NCBI GenBank assembly: GCA_963843535.1 | Contig: CAWJKU010000004.1 | Span: 1,116,001-1,180,000, forward strand | DNA: 64,000 bases | Direction of reading: 5' to 3' | DNA from: CAVUNY01 sp963843535 | GTDB taxonomy: Bacteria > Chloroflexota > Anaerolineae > Anaerolineales > Anaerolineaceae | Part shown: positions 35,481 through 43,829 of the stretch, piece after piece | Layout: each line of letters starts with the position of its first letter | Position numbering within the stretch: the first letter of the stretch is position 1 | Position numbers and translations under genes: made by a program | Notes under the pieces: generated by a model | What the model was told of the DNA's origin: nothing | What the model saw: only the letters and a program-made list of their open reading frames with translations | Database searches by the model: none

Positions 35481-37382
35481 ATGTTGGACAACTGGCAGCC
35501 CATCCTGCTCGGTCTTTTACGTACCCTGACCGAAATTTTAACCGCAGGGATCGCCATAACGGCATTATCTCTGCTGGTCTATGCCCTTACTTTTAATTTA
35601 CGCAATCGTGTCGCCAGGTCATTTATGCTGATCCTGGTATGTGTGGTTGCAGTCTTCGCTGCCGATGCGATGGGTTCCAGTGCCGCAGACCTTTTTGACA
35701 CGGAATTCTGGCTGCGAATCCAATGGGTAGGGATTTTATTCTTACCTGCCACTTACCTCCATTTTTCAGACGCCCTGCTCGAAACGACCGGAAAACCCAG
35801 CCGCGGCAGGCGCCGTTGGGCAATCCGCTTCAGCTACTTTGTTTCCAGTCTATTTTTACTCAGGTTGGGATTTTCGAATTTCGTCGGTCCGATCGTGGTC
35901 GATCGTGGTCCGGCACCGTTTTTACAGCCAACCACCCTGACAGCGATATTTTTGGGGTGCTATCTGCTTGTCATGGGTATTTCGTGGTTTAATTTTTACA
36001 GAGCATACCGCCGCACTACCAACCCTACCAGCCGGCGGCGCATGGTATATCTGATTACCGGGTCTGCCGCTCCTGCCTTGGGTTCATTCCCATTTTTATT
36101 ATTTGACGCCGGGTTTGCTAACCTGCACCCGTTATTTTTCTGGTTAACTGCATTTTTAAGTAATCTTCTGGTCGCCTTGCTATTAGTGGTGATGGCGTAT
36201 GCCGTGGCTTTTTTTGGTGTTTCATGGACAGACAGGGTGGTGAAGGCGCGTTTGTTCAAATGGCTGATGCGCGGGCCAATCACAGCCAGCATAACATTAG
36301 GCCTGGTGACGCTTGTGCGGCGGGCAGGTGAGGCATTTGGGGTCAGCTATTCTGCCTTTGTTCCCATCATTATGGTGGTCACCATCTTGCTTTTAGAACA
36401 TATCATCACCCTTTTCGCGCCACTCGCGGAGCGATTCCTTTTCGATGGAGCAGACCGGACTGAACTTGGTTTGCTGCGCGAACTGGAGGATCGGTTGCTG
36501 ACAACCAATGATCTACGCCAGTTCTTGGAGATGATTCTGGCCTCAGTCCGCGATCGTTTTCAAGCTCCGGGAGCTTATGTTGCCGCACTCAATGGTGACG
36601 GACTTGACATGATTGCGCAAACTGGACAGGCAGGGTTCAAACCTGAAAACGAGGCGGAAATTCTCTCTTGCCTTGAGGCAGGAATGAATGACCAGGCGCC
36701 ATTTTTTCACTGGCAGCAAGATTACCTGGTTCCCTTATTAAATGACGGCGATCTTGAGCGTAAACCGGTGGGGATATTAGGTGTCAGCGGCATCGCCAGC
36801 CATGAAATGGATGAGGACGCTACCCAGGCGCTTTCGATATTGGGCCGGCGGGCTGCTCTGGCCCTGCGCGACCGCCAGATTCAACAACAGGTATTTCAGA
36901 CATTGGTCGAGCTGACACCCCAGGTAGGGTTGATCCAATCCTTGCGCGCAGCCGGTAGATATAACGAGACCCGACTGTACCAGGAAGATATCCCCATGCT
37001 GGAAACAGATTTCAGCCACTGGGTAAAGGAAGCCTTGACCCATTATTGGGGCGGTCCAAAATTAACGGAAAGCCCACTTATCCAGCTGCGGATTGTCAAG
37101 CGAGCGGCTGAAGAAATGGATGGTAATAGTGCCAATGCACTGCGGGCAGTATTGCGAGAAGCGATCGACCGGATTAAGCCCGAAGGGGAGCGTAAATTCA
37201 CCGGAGAGTGGATATTATATAATATCCTTGAGATGAAATTTATGGAAGGGCGTAAGGTGCGTGATATTGCTCTGCGCCTGGCGATGTCTGAGGCCGATCT
37301 TTATCGAAAACAACGCGTCGCGATCGATGCCATGGCGAAAGTAATGGTAGAAATGGAGGAGAGCGATCGAAACGGTAAATAA
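35481..37382 (+). CDS. orphan membrane sensor: multi-TM, GAF and C-terminal HTH-like domain, no kinase
   Basis: 633 residues. Eight or nine membrane helices in the N-terminal ~315 residues resemble the 7TM input region of sensor kinases. A GAF domain follows (about 330-475: LRELEDRLLTTNDLRQFLEMILASV ... DATQALSILGRRAALALRDR, in part). There is no HisKA or ATPase box. The last ~170 residues are helical and finish with FMEGRKVRDIALRLAMSEADLYRKQR in substance, a sigma-region-4-like helix-turn-helix also found in regulators of this phylum. So it may be a one-component membrane-bound regulator. Output untested. Confidence 0.7.
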   Translation: MLDNWQPILLGLLRTLTEILTAGIAITALSLLVYALTFNLRNRVARSFMLILVCVVAVFAADAMGSSAADLFDTEFWLRIQWVGILFLPATYLHFSDALLETTGKPSRGRRRWAIRFSYFVSSLFLLRLGFSNFVGPIVVDRGPAPFLQPTTLTAIFLGCYLLVMGISWFNFYRAYRRTTNPTSRRRMVYLITGSAAPALGSFPFLLFDAGFANLHPLFFWLTAFLSNLLVALLLVVMAYAVAFFGVSWTDRVVKARLFKWLMRGPITASITLGLVTLVRRAGEAFGVSYSAFVPIIMVVTILLLEHIITLFAPLAERFLFDGADRTELGLLRELEDRLLTTNDLRQFLEMILASVRDRFQAPGAYVAALNGDGLDMIAQTGQAGFKPENEAEILSCLEAGMNDQAPFFHWQQDYLVPLLNDGDLERKPVGILGVSGIASHEMDEDATQALSILGRRAALALRDRQIQQQVFQTLVELTPQVGLIQSLRAAGRYNETRLYQEDIPMLETDFSHWVKEALTHYWGGPKLTESPLIQLRIVKRAAEEMDGNSANALRAVLREAIDRIKPEGERKFTGEWILYNILEMKFMEGRKVRDIALRLAMSEADLYRKQRVAIDAMAKVMVEMEESDRNGK

Positions 37383-37396
37383 AGTTGTTTTATTAT

Positions 37397-37426
37397 TTGG
37401 TAGTTCTAAACTTTTCAAGATATAAT
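37397..37426 (+). promoter_or_regulatory. predicted promoter of the S1 protein-ftsK operon
   Basis: TTGGTA (37397-37402), 18-nt spacer, TATAAT (37421-37426), within the AT-rich gap before the S1-domain gene, 60 bp upstream of its ATG. Confidence 0.5.
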
Positions 37427-37485
37427 AATCCAACTGTACCTTTTTATTTATTATCAACGGTAGTGTTTGTCGGGGAGGAAGATCG

Positions 37486-38433
37486 ATGTTTCAGAAGCAG
37501 GTGGATTCGAAGGTGGACGAGAAGGACCCTGAACTGGATGAAGGTTGGTGGGCATCGGTTTTAGCAGATGAAATCGCTCAAGCGGATACTGGTAAAGAAG
37601 CTTTCGCCAAGTCTCCCGCGCACCAAAATGTCTATAAAGTAGATTGGGATCATGTCCGGGATCTATATGACCACGATGAAATCGTGGAATTAGAGGTCCA
37701 GGGTTACAACCGCGGTGGGCTGCTCGTGCAGAGTGAAAATATCCAGGGTTTCGTGCCCATTTCCCATCTTGTAGATATGCCGGGGGGCATTGACGAAGAG
37801 AAGCGCAAGCAAATTCTTACCAGTTATATCGGCAGGCTGCTAAAATTAAAGGTGATCGAATGCGAACCTTCTCAAGAGCGGATTGTCTTATCAGAGCGGG
37901 CAGCCTTAGCCGGGGAAGGGCGGCGCAAACAGCTTTTCCTGGCATTGAAGAACGGGGATGTGGTGTCTGGGACGGTGACCAATGTGACCGAATTTGGCGC
38001 TTTTGTCGACCTGGGTGGGGTTGAAGGGCTGATCCATGTCTCAGAATTATCCTGGGGACGCGTGCAGCATCCCTGCGAGGTTCTGTTTATTGGACAGATC
38101 GTTCAGACCCTGGTCCTCCAGGTTTCGGAGGAGAATGCGCGCGTTGCATTAAGCCTGAAGCGTTTGCATTCTAATCCCTGGGAGATCCTGGTTAAAAGAT
38201 ACAATCCGGGGGATGTAGTGCAGGCGACGGTTACAACCATCGTACGCTACGGCGCATTTGCCAAATTGGACGAAGGCGTCGAAGGTTTGATCCACATTTC
38301 CTCCATTACTTTGCCACCAGGTGTGCGTGAGTTAGAAAAAATAATCGAACCCGGACAATCCGTGCAGGTTCGCATTCTGCATATCGATTCCGAGCGGCGG
38401 CGCCTCGGATTAGGTCTGGTAACGCTTGAATGA
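37486..38433 (+). CDS. S1 RNA-binding domain protein (30S ribosomal protein S1-like)
   Basis: 315 residues. An acidic N-terminal stretch of ~55 residues, then three S1 domains (about 64-138, 156-224 and 240-314); the second has GTVTNVTEFGAFVDLGGVEGLIHVSEL in substance and the third ATVTTIVRYGAFAKLDEGVEGLIH. Short bS1-like proteins with three or four S1 domains are common outside proteobacteria, so it may serve as ribosomal S1 or a general mRNA-binding protein. GGGGAGGAAG precedes the ATG. Overlaps ftsK by 4 bp (ATGA). Confidence 0.88.
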   Translation: MFQKQVDSKVDEKDPELDEGWWASVLADEIAQADTGKEAFAKSPAHQNVYKVDWDHVRDLYDHDEIVELEVQGYNRGGLLVQSENIQGFVPISHLVDMPGGIDEEKRKQILTSYIGRLLKLKVIECEPSQERIVLSERAALAGEGRRKQLFLALKNGDVVSGTVTNVTEFGAFVDLGGVEGLIHVSELSWGRVQHPCEVLFIGQIVQTLVLQVSEENARVALSLKRLHSNPWEILVKRYNPGDVVQATVTTIVRYGAFAKLDEGVEGLIHISSITLPPGVRELEKIIEPGQSVQVRILHIDSERRRLGLGLVTLE

Positions 38434-40646
38434 CGAGTCCGGCAGGTAAATCTACATCTTCTTCGTCGAAAAACACGAAATTAACTGCACCGCCTGAGAG
38501 CCCTGTGGATTGGGTAAGCAGGCTGGCGCAGTTTTGGTTTCAAAGCGAACGCTTTGTTTGGGATGTTGTGGGGGTAATCCTGCTGGCATTGGGGGTTATT
38601 CTCCTGCTGGGCCTTTTAGGATTAACTCAGGGCTCAATCCTCACGCCGATGATCCAGGTCGTTGACCGTGGATTTGGTTGGGGAGGTTTTCTGGTGGTGG
38701 CTTTCGTGGCGGTTCTGGGACTATTTGCCCTGCGCCGCAGGAAACAGATCGAATCGGTGTTCCCCGTGAAGCCCTTGCTGTTGTTAGAGGGGTGGGGCTT
38801 TTGCCTGCTGGCATTATTTACCCTCTTAGGAGGCCGTTCTTTAGATCAAGCCGAAAGAGGTTATGGCGGTGGTTTGGTCGGTTGGGGGTTGGTTGAGCTG
38901 GTGGGCAAGATCATCCCTGAACCTTTCCTGCCGGTTTTCTTTATTGGATTATTTATTATCTTCGGTTTGTTTGGTTTTGGCCTGACAACGCGTTTTTCTG
39001 AATGGATAGAGACCTGGTTGGCGACGCCCGAGGAACCCGACCTGGTAGATATGTCACAGTTGACGCCGGAACTAATCCAGCCAGGCCGCCCTGTCCAAAA
39101 CCCCACTTCTCAGCAGGTTCAAAAACCGGAAAAACATCGCGGTCTGATTAATATTAACCCGCCTTCCAGGCCAGCCGTCAACCTGCGCCGAGATGAGCGC
39201 CTGCCCCCCTTCAATTTACTGAGCAATGAGCATACCTCGCGGGTCGATGAATCTCATATCCACGAAATCGCCGCGCTGTTGGAGCGGACATTGGCGGAGT
39301 TTGGCATCCCAGCCCGTGTGATGGGGTTTCGAGTGGGCCCTACGGTTACCCAATATGCTGTGGAACCTGGGTTTGTCGAGAAAGCCGGCCCTGATGGGGA
39401 GATAACCCGTCAAAAAATCCGGATTTCTCAGATCTCAGCCCTTTCACGTGATCTGGCATTGCGCCTTTCAGCTGAACGATTGCGGATTGAAGCGCCTGTC
39501 CCCGGAAAATCATTCGTTGGCATTGAGGTGCCTAATCCGCGGAGCAGCGTTGTTCGTTTGCGGCCAATCCTGGAATCGGACACCTTTCAAAAATTAAGCT
39601 CGTCATTAGCCATTGCGCTAGGGCAGGACGTGTCGGGCCAGCCGGTCGTAGCGGACCTTTCGCGCATGCCGCACCTGTTGATCGCGGGCACGACCGGGTC
39701 AGGTAAATCGGTGTTTATCGAAGCCTTGACGACCTGCCTGGTAATGAACAATACTCCAGACGAACTGCGCCTGGCAATGATGGATCCCAAGATGGTTGAG
39801 CTGGTGCGTTTCAACGGGCTGCCTCATTTATTGGGCAAAGTGGAGACCGAAATCGACCGCATGCTTGGGGTGCTGCGCTGGGCGCTGGCAGAGATGGACC
39901 ATCGTTATCGCCTGTTGGAAGAAGCCAGAGCGCGCGATTTGGAAAGTTACAATCGCAAAATGGAGCGCAAGAAACAACAACCTTTACCGCGCGTGGTTGT
40001 GATGGTGGATGAACTGGCAGACCTGATGATGAGCGCCCCGGATCAGACAGAGCAATCCCTGGTGAGATTGGCCCAGATGGCGCGCGCCACCGGAATTCAC
40101 CTGGTCGTAGCCACGCAGAGACCCAGCACGGACGTTGTCACTGGTCTGATCAAAGCCAATTTCCCGGCAAGAGTGTCATTCTCGGTGGCTTCATCGATCG
40201 ATTCGCGGGTCATTTTGGATACAACCGGGGCCGAATCGCTTTTAGGGCGGGGAGATATGCTGTTTCTAAATCCGGAACAGGGCGTGCCGGTCAGATCTCA
40301 GGGTGTTTGGGTCAATGACCAGGAAATCGAAAAAGTGATCAACTACTGGAAAAAAATGCGCCCGGTTGAAGCAGAGGCGGCTCCCTGGGAAGAACTCATG
40401 GAAGATGATGAAGATTCCACCGATAAACTGGTTGCAGATGCGATCGAAATCGTACGCTCCAGCCAGCGGGCATCTGCCTCAATGCTGCAGAGGCGCCTGC
40501 GGATCGGCTATCCGCGGGCTGCCAGCCTGATCGATCAGCTGGAAGCCCTGGGGGTGGTAGGTCCTTCGCAAGGCGGCGGGCGAGAACGTGATGTGCTGCT
40601 TCCCCCGGAAGAAGAAAATGAAGATGGAGACCAGGGCGAAGGATAA
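38430..40646 (+). CDS. ftsK: DNA translocase FtsK/SpoIIIE
   Basis: 738 residues. Pumps chromosomal DNA through the division septum and activates dimer resolution. Seen: four or five N-terminal membrane helices (about 45-190), a short linker, the alpha/beta motor with Walker A AGTTGSGKS (419-427) and Walker B VVMVDELADL (523-532), then ATQRPSTDVVTGLIKANFPARVSFSVAS, and a C-terminal gamma winged-helix domain (SASMLQRRLRIGYPRAASLIDQLE, in part) that reads KOPS-type sites. The stop codon lies inside the start of a dispersed repeat. Confidence 0.95.
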   Translation: MTSPAGKSTSSSSKNTKLTAPPESPVDWVSRLAQFWFQSERFVWDVVGVILLALGVILLLGLLGLTQGSILTPMIQVVDRGFGWGGFLVVAFVAVLGLFALRRRKQIESVFPVKPLLLLEGWGFCLLALFTLLGGRSLDQAERGYGGGLVGWGLVELVGKIIPEPFLPVFFIGLFIIFGLFGFGLTTRFSEWIETWLATPEEPDLVDMSQLTPELIQPGRPVQNPTSQQVQKPEKHRGLININPPSRPAVNLRRDERLPPFNLLSNEHTSRVDESHIHEIAALLERTLAEFGIPARVMGFRVGPTVTQYAVEPGFVEKAGPDGEITRQKIRISQISALSRDLALRLSAERLRIEAPVPGKSFVGIEVPNPRSSVVRLRPILESDTFQKLSSSLAIALGQDVSGQPVVADLSRMPHLLIAGTTGSGKSVFIEALTTCLVMNNTPDELRLAMMDPKMVELVRFNGLPHLLGKVETEIDRMLGVLRWALAEMDHRYRLLEEARARDLESYNRKMERKKQQPLPRVVVMVDELADLMMSAPDQTEQSLVRLAQMARATGIHLVVATQRPSTDVVTGLIKANFPARVSFSVASSIDSRVILDTTGAESLLGRGDMLFLNPEQGVPVRSQGVWVNDQEIEKVINYWKKMRPVEAEAAPWEELMEDDEDSTDKLVADAIEIVRSSQRASASMLQRRLRIGYPRAASLIDQLEALGVVGPSQGGGRERDVLLPPEEENEDGDQGEG

Positions 40647-40757
40647 GCTGGTCGCATTCTTGGGCCCAGGCGCCTTGGGGGAAGAGGTGGCGCGGTCCAC
40701 GCCAATGATGCAACGGGTGTTTTTGCAGGTGCGCAGCACCTGCAAAAACACCCCCCT
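40642..40757 (+). repeat. dispersed GC-rich plus hairpin element, copy i
   Basis: Begins GATAAGCTGGTCG over the ftsK stop, shares TGGGCCCAGGCGCC and flanking bases with the element at 47788, then ends in a perfect hairpin: 18-bp arms 40715-40732 and 40736-40753 with a GCA loop. No T run follows. Overall length matches the second copy, while the hairpin arms differ in sequence but keep perfect pairing. The rest of the gap to 40928 holds the hairpin listed separately. Confidence 0.7.
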
Positions 40758-40863
40758 TACATCCTATAAAGGTGTTCTTGACGGATTGATACGGACAAGG
40801 TAAGATACCTGGGTGGTTGCAAGTTCCTGGGATATAGTCAGAAATATGTTAGCAAATGCAGCT

Positions 40864-40890
40864 GGGCGGACAAACCTGTCCGCCCATTTT
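40864..40890 (+). terminator. hairpin with short T tail upstream of the PfkB gene
   Basis: Perfect 9-bp stem GGGCGGACA/TGTCCGCCC (40864-40872 with 40877-40885), loop AACC, followed by ATTTTA. Probably terminates read-through from ftsK; it could also be an attenuator in the pfkB leader. Confidence 0.5.
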
Positions 40891-40928
40891 ATGAAAATCG
40901 AAACAGAACTTTTTTCTGAAGGGTTATC

Positions 40929-41852
40929 ATGCAAAAAAGAATTTTAGCATTTGGCAATCCAGTGTACGATGTAATCTCCACTCCGAGTATCGTGCGCAGC
41001 GAAAGGATTCTCTCGGGTTGTTCGACCAACGCGTGCCTGGCTGCTGCTCTCCTGGGAGAACAGACAACCCTGGTAGGCACGGTGGGTGAAGATTTCCGTT
41101 CGCGGCTGGAAACCGATTTACGATCACGCGGGGTGGATTATCGATTGTCTCCCTCCAAAGAGACTGGTGGGTTTTCACTAATTTATTACGACGACCAGGG
41201 CAACCGCCATCTAACCATTTTAGGAACAGCGGATCCTATCCCTGCCTCCATGGATTCTGCGGTGGAGGCCGATATTATCTTAATCGGTCCCATACTGGGC
41301 GAAGTGGATGCGAACCTGGTCGAGAAAATCCGACGTACCAACCGCGCTCCGATTGTGGTTGACCCGCAAGGTTTGCTGCGCGGAAGCAAGGATGGAAAAA
41401 TTTTTCACGAGAAAACGGTAGATTTTGAAAAGATTTCCGCCATGGCGACAGTTGTTAAAGCCAACGAATTGGAGACAAAAGTCGTCACAGGGATTGATCC
41501 CCGGGTCGACCCGGAGGGAGCCGTTCGCGCGCTGTATCGTTTCGGCTGCAAGATTGCGGTTACCACGATCGCGGAAGCGGGTTCTATCATTTTCGATGGG
41601 AAAAAGATATATGTGATCCCGCCGTTTACCACCCATGCGATCGATCCCACCGGAGCAGGTGATACTTATGCCGCTGGTTTCATGGTCAAATACCTTGAAA
41701 CCCCGCATGATCTCACTTCTGTGGGTTGTTTTGGGTCAAGTGTTGCATCGGTCATGGTTGAAAACAGCGGCCCCGATTTTCCCTTATCTCGCAAAGAAGC
41801 GGATAGGCGACACGCATTTTTGATGAATCAACCCAAGAAACTGGTTCTATAG
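40929..41852 (+). CDS. PfkB/ribokinase-family carbohydrate kinase
   Basis: 307 residues. Phosphorylates a sugar or nucleoside with ATP. Seen: the N-terminal glycine region (GCSTNACLAAALLGEQTTLVG in substance), and signature 2 DPTGAGDTYAAGF (near residue 240) with the catalytic Asp. Substrate is not readable. Followed 14 bp later by a CDP-alcohol phosphatidyltransferase and then lgt, so a polyol phosphate for lipid headgroups is conceivable, but this is inference. AGGGTTAT upstream is a weak ribosome site. Confidence 0.85.
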   Translation: MQKRILAFGNPVYDVISTPSIVRSERILSGCSTNACLAAALLGEQTTLVGTVGEDFRSRLETDLRSRGVDYRLSPSKETGGFSLIYYDDQGNRHLTILGTADPIPASMDSAVEADIILIGPILGEVDANLVEKIRRTNRAPIVVDPQGLLRGSKDGKIFHEKTVDFEKISAMATVVKANELETKVVTGIDPRVDPEGAVRALYRFGCKIAVTTIAEAGSIIFDGKKIYVIPPFTTHAIDPTGAGDTYAAGFMVKYLETPHDLTSVGCFGSSVASVMVENSGPDFPLSRKEADRRHAFLMNQPKKLVL

Positions 41853-41866
41853 ATTCCGGAGGAACG

Positions 41867-42463
41867 ATGCTGACACGCTGGAGAGCTCTTTATGAAAAAT
41901 TATCCATCCCTTTCGGTAAAGCCAGCTTGCGCTTGGGTTTAACTCCCAATTTTTGGACGCTTTTCAGTCTGTTCTCAGGGGCAGTCGCTGCCCTGGCGAT
42001 TGGCCTGGGTTTTTTGGGCTGGGGTCTGGCGATGATCATTGTCATGAACATAACCGATATGCTGGACGGCGCCACGGCTCGGGCAGGTAACTCAGGCACC
42101 CCGGCGGGGATGGTTCTGGACCATGTTTGTGACCGGTATGGAGAGTTCTTCTTGTTCGCAGGGTACATGCTTGGGGGATGGATCTCTCCGGGGCTGGCCT
42201 TATTCGCTGCCTCAGGCGTGATTATGGCATCGTACGTGCGCGCTAAAGCAGAATCGACCGGTTTGGTGAAATCTTGCACGGTAGGTTTAGCTGGCAGGCA
42301 GGAAAAATTAATTCTCATGATGCTCGGCCTTATTTTCTTCATGCTGAACTTTATGCTGGCCGGGCAAATTTTTATTTTTTTGGCTGGTCTAATTTCTCAT
42401 ATTACCGCAGTGCAGCGTCTGTTATACGCGCGTAGAGAAATATTACATCCAGGGTTAAAATAG
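41867..42463 (+). CDS. CDP-alcohol phosphatidyltransferase family protein
   Basis: 198 residues, about five or six membrane helices. Complete active-site motif D-G-x2-A-R-x8-G-x3-D-x3-D: LDGATARAGNSGTPAGMVLDHVCD (one of two halves quoted in DGATAR and LDHVCD). Catalyses transfer of a phosphatidyl group from CDP-diacylglycerol to an alcohol such as glycerol-3-phosphate, inositol phosphate or serine. The lineage is closest in feel to the Actinobacterial phosphatidylinositol phosphate type, but headgroup is uncertain. GGAGG precedes the ATG. It lies between the PfkB kinase and lgt. Confidence 0.88.
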   Translation: MLTRWRALYEKLSIPFGKASLRLGLTPNFWTLFSLFSGAVAALAIGLGFLGWGLAMIIVMNITDMLDGATARAGNSGTPAGMVLDHVCDRYGEFFLFAGYMLGGWISPGLALFAASGVIMASYVRAKAESTGLVKSCTVGLAGRQEKLILMMLGLIFFMLNFMLAGQIFIFLAGLISHITAVQRLLYARREILHPGLK

Positions 42464-42494
42464 GTTATTGGGATTTTTTCGGCCCGGAGGATAA

Positions 42495-43322
42495 ATGAGT
42501 ATCGACCGATATGGCATTTTAATTGGCACTTTTAAAATTTACTTTTATGGGATCATCATCATGACCGGGGTGATTGCGGCTGCTTTTGTCGCGTATAAAC
42601 GCGCGCGAAAATATGGGCAGGACCCCGAACGTGTGTGGGATATGGTGACCTGGGCCGTGATCGCCGGGGTAATTGGCGCTCGGTTATGGCATATTCTTAC
42701 CCCTTCTCCGTCCTTACAGGCGCAGGGAATCACCACCCTCTATTACCTGACCCATCCGCTGGATGCAATCGATATCCGCAACGGTGGATTAGGCATCGTG
42801 GGTGCTGTCGCTGGCGGCGCGCTGGCAGTATTTATCTATCTGAGAAGAAATAAATCAAGTTTTTTTACCTGGGTGGATATTATCGCCCCAGGATTACTTC
42901 TGGCTCAAGCGATCGGCAGGTGGGGCAATTTTGTCAATCAGGAGCTGTACGGCGCCCCGACCAATCTGCCCTGGGCCCTCTTCGTTGATCCTTCGCACCG
43001 GCTGCCGCAATTCGCCGATGTCGCCTATTATCACCCGACATTTCTTTATGAGAGTTTGCTAAACCTTATTGGGATGGGATTATTGATCTGGATCTCGAAC
43101 CGTTTCTTCGAGGCGCTTAAGCCAGGGGATATTTTCCTGGTATACCTGGTTTATTATCCAATTGTGCGCATTTTTATGGAAATGCTTCGGTTGGATTCCT
43201 CCACGGTGGCTGGCTTGAATGCCAACCAGGCATTTATGGTCGTGGTCGCGCTGGCTGCAGCTGCCGCGCTCGCCTTACGCCATCTCAGAAAAACACCTTC
43301 TAATGAGATCCAGGGGGTATAA
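42495..43322 (+). CDS. lgt: prolipoprotein diacylglyceryl transferase
   Basis: 275 residues, seven membrane helices expected. Moves diacylglyceryl from phosphatidylglycerol to the lipobox cysteine, the step before LspA. The signature QAIGRWGNFVNQELYG (near residues 137-152) is complete, and RNGGLGIVGAVAGG carries the N-terminal conserved Arg-Gly region; a Tyr/His region (YHPTFLYESLLN) follows. GGAGG precedes the ATG. Ends 13 bp before the repeat element R1. Confidence 0.96.
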   Translation: MSIDRYGILIGTFKIYFYGIIIMTGVIAAAFVAYKRARKYGQDPERVWDMVTWAVIAGVIGARLWHILTPSPSLQAQGITTLYYLTHPLDAIDIRNGGLGIVGAVAGGALAVFIYLRRNKSSFFTWVDIIAPGLLLAQAIGRWGNFVNQELYGAPTNLPWALFVDPSHRLPQFADVAYYHPTFLYESLLNLIGMGLLIWISNRFFEALKPGDIFLVYLVYYPIVRIFMEMLRLDSSTVAGLNANQAFMVVVALAAAAALALRHLRKTPSNEIQGV

Positions 43323-43335
43323 ATTAACGTGCATT

Positions 43336-43657
43336 ACATGACACACCCCTGAACTAATGTTATTGGGATGTGTCATGTTTTTACTAAGGATCACAGCCTA
43401 TTTATCCATCCCCCTGCCCCCTTCCCACTGGCAGCGATCAGTGAAAACGGCCATTTTATGCGGGAAGGGGTGAAAATACCAGGAGGTGGAAGGGCCGAAG
43501 GCCCTTCCACCTCCTGGAGAACCTTTCCCCGCCCCCGGCCGGAGAAAAACAGATCGATGAATCAAGCTGGGGGCGGGGATCAAAGGGGTGGGGGCTTTTT
43601 TATGCTGTAGTCACATGACATGAAGAACTCCGAGATTAATTTCGGGGGTTGTAATGT
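43336..43657 (+). repeat. dispersed inverted-copy element R1 (core ~207 bp, with 115-nt insert)
   Basis: Matches, in reverse orientation, the element at 50225-50429. Layout: left hairpin bounded by ACATGACAC...GTGTCATGT, a core with CATCCCCCTGCCCCC and GCTGGGGGCGGGGAT able to pair, then a right hairpin bounded by ACATGA...ATGT. Ends carry short inverted repeats. Relative to the other copy it has 115 extra nt at 43422-43536, flanked by GCCCCC on both sides, holding a perfect 18-bp stem with GAA loop (43479-43496 with 43500-43517). It starts 13 bp after the lgt stop, in the sense orientation of that gene. Confidence 0.8.
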
Positions 43658-43829
43658 ATTCCGTTGGATTCTCGATTTTAGAAAAATCGATCGCCTGAGG
43701 TCTTATGGCAAAGGTGTGATTGCATACACCTCGAGGAACATCTTTACAAGTTTGTCAGGTTAGTTGTTTACCAATTCGAAAAAAGGTAAGATGGAGAGGA
43801 TCGCACGATCTTTGTGAAAGTGGGTTTCA
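43658..43829 (+). other. intergenic leader before the ABC transporter genes
   Basis: No gene is seen. It holds a small hairpin (CGATTTT/AAAATCG near 43672-43690) and an AGGTGT...ACACCT inverted repeat (about 43713-43732), which may be part of a leader or operator; no convincing promoter pair was found. Confidence 0.3.
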
